Part shown: positions 59,490 through 64,000 of the stretch, piece after piece
How positions within the stretch are numbered: the first letter of the stretch is position 1
Layout: every line of letters starts with the position of its first letter
Assembly: GCA_012932295.1 (NCBI GenBank)
Contig: JAAONU010000014.1
Span: forward strand, 20,364,065 to 20,428,064
Direction of reading: 5' to 3'
DNA length: 64,000 bases
Source of the DNA: Cyclina sinensis
Taxonomy: Eukaryota > Mollusca > Bivalvia > Venerida > Veneridae
Translations under genes and position numbers: made by a program
Notes under the pieces: model-generated
The model's input: only the letters and a program-made list of their open reading frames with translations
Databases searched by the model: none
Told to the model about the DNA's origin: nothing

Positions 59490-60305
59490 GGTCCAGAAAG
59501 GCCAAAAACCAAAAAGGCCTTTTACCAGAAAATCTTGTACCAGAAAGGCCAAATCTTAATTAAGTAAAAGTGAGTTAAAATATGATTTAATTTTATTACT
59601 TGCTTTCCGGTGGTTTATAGAAATTTATCAGTGTAATATAAAACTGATATCACATTGTTTCAAACAGTGAAAGATATCATTTCGATTGTGTTTTTTAAAT
59701 GAAATGTCAGCGTACACAGTACTGGAATCCAAATTAATGATGTGATGTCATGAATGACGTTACAAGTTGCATTATCATTTTGCGCGCTTTTCAATTAGTA
59801 TAAGATTAAATGTCATTTTAAACATATTCTGGAATGTAATAAGAAGAAACTTTGTTTAGTTCAGTGTAAGATCGAATATTGTGAACACCAAAAGTTCATA
59901 TTTCACTACGCTACTGATGATGAAATGTACCCTTTGGTGCCCACTCAGTGAAATATATTCCGATTTAACACTGAACCAAACAAATATCCTCAGTATCTTT
60001 GGACATGTTTGCACTAAGCTAAATAAAATAAAGGATAAAGTGTAAAAACATTTCTTTAAAACAAAATTGAAGGACATACTTCATTAAATGCCATTGCTTG
60101 TCTCGAAATTGCACACAAGGCAAGCCTTGTCAATTTGTTTCTTGATGTTGGTGAATACTATCTTTAAAAAAGGTTAAGACATATTGTGTGGATATTGTAC
60201 GTAACCTTCCATAAAAATCTGCTGTCTGGAATTTTGTATTTCTGACCTTCTTGGTACAGGCCGTTCAATTAAAAGCCTTCCTGTTTTTGGCCTTTTTTGA
60301 CAAAT
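59490..60305. mobile_element. Small inverted-repeat element (MITE-like, about 0.8 kb) nested in Harbinger
   Basis: The left end AGAAAGGCCAAAAACCAAAA followed by AGGCCTTTTACC and GTACCAGAAAGGCCAAAT has an imperfect inverted match at the right end (reverse complement AAAAAGGCCAAAAACAGGAA, then GTACCAAGAAGGTCAGAAAT). The ~60-bp arms are about three-quarters identical by eye. No transposase is inside. The ORF at 59856-60077 has no recognisable motif. Confidence 0.6.
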
Positions 60306-61103
60306 ACGGTAAGAATTATATATCAGTTACAGTTTTTACCATTTAAGTTCAGTAAATGTATGCCAATTTTTAGACGATCAGGTACATGAATTATATCAAA
60401 TTAAAAAACAAAAGGTTGGTAATTCGAGACAGTGTATGCTTTGTGTTTGTGAATGTCACTTATTCAAAAAATTACAAATTGAACTTTTATATCATGCAAA
60501 CGACCTTCGAGAAAACTAATGATATTACAATAATCCATTTAAAAGCGGTGTTCAAGTTGTTTTATCATTCAGAGAATTACTTAAAAGTAGAAATTTTACT
60601 TTTTTACTACGTTTTCTTTTAATATGGACATACTTACGGGTAAATAAATACAATAATCGTTTCGAATCAAAACATTGCGTCTCCTTTGCGACTCTTCGTT
60701 TTCAGCCGATTTAGCTCCTTGTTTTAGATATAAGCTATCTGTATAATTTTATTTGAACGAAATGATTACAACTATACCTCGGTTGTGTTATTTATCGCAT
60801 AGAAATATCCTATAACAGTTTGATTCGCCAATTTTCTAATGATACGAGGAATAATCATCCGCCATTTTAAAGAAATTTCGCTACTACTTAAGAAATTTCT
60901 TAACTTTAAGTTAGGGTAGAAGTTGACTTAGATTTAATACAAAAAACTGCCCATCTTAAGTCAAAACTTTAGATAAGAGCATTTGAGACTTTCACTTAAG
61001 CTAAAAAATTATTTTTGTCTTAAATCTAAGAAAATTTTAAAAAATATAAGAAAAATCTTATACTTAAGTAAAAAATGACTTATGATTAGTTGTGAATACG
61101 GCC

Positions 61104-61252
61104 TCTGATGTTCACTTTATGTGAGATCGGGAATAAAATAAAAATATTGTTCCCGAGGGAAGACCTCTCAGAATTGTCTAAGGCACTACTCAAGAAGCAG
61201 AGTAAGACCAGGAAGCGCAGTTAGACCAAGAAGCAGTGCTTTAGAAGCGCAG
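61104..61252 (+). repeat. Right LTR-like repeat, second part (beyond the Harbinger)
   Basis: It continues the LTR-like repeat from TCTGATGTTCACTTTATGTG through AATATTGTTCCCGAGGGAAG, GACCTCTCAGAATTGTCTAA and AAGAAGCAGTGCTTTAGAAG to GCGCAG. Together with 50470-50644 it forms one repeat equivalent to 48540-48815. Confidence 0.8.
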
Positions 61253-61488
61253 CAAGTCTCGTTGCATTTATCTAGAATAACATTACCTAGTTAAGACATT
61301 GTCACATTAGCTAGTGAATTTCCCACTATACAACGTTTGACACCAAGGATCTTTTGAACAAAACGCATTTTAAATACAACAAAAAAGATAGTGATTTAAA
61401 AGAGATTAGCTGTAAGTAAAACGCGTGACAAAGATAATTTTCTTAAATCACATATTAAAAGCCCAAAAACAACGCTGGTTACATAAAA

Positions 61489-63478
61489 AACAAGAGGGCC
61501 ATGATGGCCCTGAATCGCTCACCTGATAGACCATGAAACGATATTGTAGACATAATGAGGAGAGAATTGGTGAAAGAAGGGCATGTGTCCACACTTGCTG
61601 ATTGGTGAAGTTTTAACTTTACATGAACTGTTTTAATAATTTCCAGTTTACCTCATTTCGTCTAGATGATAAATACATGGAAAATGTTAACATTTCAAAG
61701 TCATTAGACTTTCGATACATTTTTTTTTTCTTTGTAAGTTAACATGAAACTATTGTATGAAGTACAAATTGAAATATGGATATCTGAAACAGGTGTAATG
61801 TTTTCATTTTGGCTGAAGGTAGTTTCCTTCAGAAATGTACAGTCTAGAAGTGACTTTTGTGTTAGGGTATATGCTATTTTGAGACAGTATTTAAGTTACA
61901 TAATGGTATGCAGTTAACCTGTGTTGGTAAATTCTGTACCAGTACAGAATTTGAGAGCACGTTATGACACACAAGATAGGTGATCCACAGACCATGGACT
62001 GTACGTACTGAACTCAGCAGTTGGGAAGACCGAAGCAAACTTTGCAGACTAAGATCAGATGGCTATATAAACTATATATAAAATGAATTGACTATGGGGC
62101 GGGGTCAATTTGACCCCGGGGATCATGATTTGAGCAAACTTGGTTAAGGTCTACTAGGTCATGCTACATGCAAAATTTCTAAGCTCTAGGCTTTCTGGTT
62201 CTGGAGTAGAAGATTTTTTGAAGTTTTTCCTATATAAACTCTATATAAAATCAACTGACCCCCAGGCGGGGTCAATTTGACCCCGGGGATCATGATTTGA
62301 GCAAACTTGGTAGAAGTCTACTAGTTAATGCTACATGCAAAATATCTAAGTTCCAGGCCTGCAGTTCTGGAGAAGAAGATTTTTGAAGTTTTTCCTATAT
62401 AAACTATATATAAAATGAATTGACTATGGGGCGGGGTCAATTTGACCCCGGGGATCATGATTTAAGCAAACTTGGTAAAGGTCTACTAGGTAATGCTACA
62501 TGCAAAATATCTAAGCTCCAGGCTTTGTGGTTCTGGAGAAGAAGATTTTTGAAGTTTTTCCTATATAAACTCTATATAAAATCAATTGACCCCCGGGCGG
62601 GGTCAACTTGACCCCGGGGATCATGATTTGAGCAAACTTGGTAGAAGTCTACTAGGTAATGCTACATGCAAAATATCTAAGCTCCAGGCTTTGTGGTTCT
62701 GGAGAAGAAGATTTTTGAAGTTTTTCCTATATAAACTCTATATAAAATCAATTGACCCCCGGGGCGGGGTCAATCTGACCCCGGGGATCATGATTTGAGC
62801 AAACTTGGTTAAGGTCTACTTGGTTATGCTACATGCAAAATATCTAAGCTCTAGCCTTTGTGGTTCTGGAGAAGAAGATTTTTGAAGTTTTTCCTATATA
62901 AACTCTATATAAAATTAACTGACCCCCGGGCGGGATCAACTTGACCCCGGGGATCATGATTTGAGCAAACTTGGTAGAAGTCTACTAGTTAATGCTACAT
63001 GCAAAATATCTAAGCGCCAGGCTTTGTGGTTCTGGAGAAGAAGATTTTTGAAGTTTTTCCTATATAAATTCTAAGTAAAATCTATTTACCCCCGGGGCTG
63101 AACCAGTTTGACCCCGGAAGTCATGATTTGAGCAAACTTGACAGAGGTCCCCTAGATGATGCTTCATACCAAATATGAAAGCTCTGGGCCTTGTTATTTC
63201 AGACAAGAAGATTTTTGAAATTTCCATTTTAAAAACACCTTTTAGGGCCTCACAGCCATATTGTGCATTGGACCGGAACCATTTGAGCAAACTTGGTAAA
63301 GGGACATCTAAGGACCATTAGTATGAAGTTATTTTAAAATTGGGCCAGGGGTTTAGGAGGAGATGTCATTTAAAGAAAATGTTGACGACGGACGACGGAC
63401 GACGGACGGACGACGGACGCCGGACACAAGGGTATCCTAATAGCTCACTCTGTCACTGCGTGACAGGTGAGCTAACAA
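61489..63478. mobile_element. Repeat element with seven ~166-bp tandem units and GCTCACCTG inverted ends, copy 2
   Basis: The left end AAACAAGAGGGCCATGATGG is followed by CCCTGAATCGCTCACCTG; the right end has GTGACAGGTGAGCTAAC. Internal units share TCAATTTGACCCCGGGGATC, then ATGATTTGAGCAAACTTGGT, TGCTACATGCAAAATATCTA, AAGCTCCAGGCTTTGTGGTT and GAAGATTTTTGAAGTTTTTC. TGACCCCGGG starts at 62111, 62278, 62443, 62609, 62776, 62942 and 63109, a period of 165-167 bp. The right side has GACGGACGACGGACGACGGA before the end. ORFs at 62420-62798 are repeat translations. It is the same family as 23583-25560. Confidence 0.85.
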
Positions 63479-64000
63479 GTCCAGTAATAAAAATATTATA
63501 TTTATTTGTTTTAATGTGTTTAACGACGGAACAACTCACTGGAGGTCATATCGTGTAGAATTTGCATTTCACCTCCCTGAAGTGTTAAGAACCGAATCCA
63601 TAAGCAAACTAACGGTTTTCTTAAAGCTTATTTCTCTTCATTATTTAATTCAATTACATGTTGCATTGATCTTTTTTGATGTTGATAATTTTTATTAACA
63701 TTTTGATTGCAAAACATGTAGTTCTATGACTTTAAGATAAAATTAGGAAACGCCGTGTTTGGAAACAGCATGATTTTACGAAATTTCATAGATTGCATAC
63801 ATTCATAAGTTTATCCTACAAGAAGATGGAGCTTGTAACAAGGTAGTTGGTTTAACTTCCTTTATCCTCTATTCAAAATATTTAAAAATACGTGTTTTTG
63901 CATGTTTGTCATTTGGAGTCGACTATATTTTATTTTGTACTTCCTTTTTTACACCAAAATGTGAGATTTTTTATATATATATATTAATTAATGATTGATC
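63479..64000. other. Right edge of window, nothing recognised
   Basis: AT-rich intergenic sequence ending in a short TA run. No coding sequence was supported. Confidence 0.5.

Larger units (their letters stand above)
50645..61103. mobile_element. PIF/Harbinger DNA transposon, about 10.5 kb, with terminal inverted repeats
   Basis: The left end reads GGGGCCGTATTCACAACTAA and the right end, reverse-complemented, GGCCGTATTCACAACTAATC. The flanks are CCT on the left and TCT on the right, consistent with a 3-bp target duplication with one change. Removing the element rejoins the two halves of the LTR-like repeat. It carries the two genes expected for this superfamily: a Myb/SANT-like DNA-binding protein (plus, 50928-53975) and a HARBI1-like DDE transposase (minus, 54206-56599), convergent. 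About 4.5 kb beyond the transposase holds later insertions (SINE, tandem repeats, a small inverted-repeat element). Both ends are rich in CTTAAG. Confidence 0.88.

Noticed and set aside
62420..62798. Two near-identical plus-strand ORFs
   Set aside because: They are consecutive ~166-bp repeat units read in the same frame, not a gene family.

Overview
This window looks like nuclear DNA of an invertebrate animal, most likely a bivalve mollusc (inference). It is AT-rich. It holds one gene split into many small exons with GT-AG introns, and the rest is decayed transposons, tandem repeats and microsatellites. No ribosomal RNA, prokaryotic gene organisation or CRISPR array is visible. The bivalve guess rests on the gene architecture (F-type-lectin-like FTP domains, EGF-like repeats, transmembrane segment and tandem tyrosine phosphatase domains, a layout I associate with bivalve receptor phosphatases) and on repeat types that are abundant in bivalve genomes.

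The main gene occupies 8484-43037 on the minus strand. I assembled 33 exons by hand. All junctions keep frame and the exon lengths sum to 4608 nt, predicting 1535 residues. The order is: signal peptide; one EGF-like module; two FTP domains, each encoded by two exons; nine single-exon EGF-like modules; transmembrane helix; juxtamembrane tail; an intact catalytic phosphatase domain D1; and a degenerate D2. It should be a cell-surface receptor-type protein tyrosine phosphatase. Its introns carry SINEs, ~166-bp and ~146-bp tandem arrays, a dimeric ~160-bp satellite and long microsatellites.

Region by region. 1-8480 holds microsatellites, a tRNA-derived SINE, a candidate MITE, a small tandem array and a rearranged non-LTR retrotransposon with a 2A-like peptide motif. 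8484-43037 is the phosphatase gene. 43.9-46.2 kb has a SINE and a tyrosine-recombinase (DIRS-like) retroelement remnant. 47.7-48.0 kb has a Tc1/mariner fragment. 48.5-50.6 kb is a gag-protease relic of a gypsy-like LTR element whose capsid region resembles a SCAN domain. Its right LTR-like repeat is split by a ~10.5-kb PIF/Harbinger transposon (50645-61103), which carries a Myb/SANT-like gene on the plus strand, a decayed DDE transposase on the minus strand and several younger insertions. 61.5-63.5 kb is another ~166-bp-unit element.

The most unusual structures are the nested Harbinger with CTTAAG-rich ends, the FTP/EGF receptor phosphatase with a D2 that lost key residues, the 2A-bearing rearranged LINE, and the repeat elements with internal tandem arrays bounded by short inverted GCTCACCTG ends. 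No database search or gene prediction was run; all assignments come from hand translation and motif recognition.
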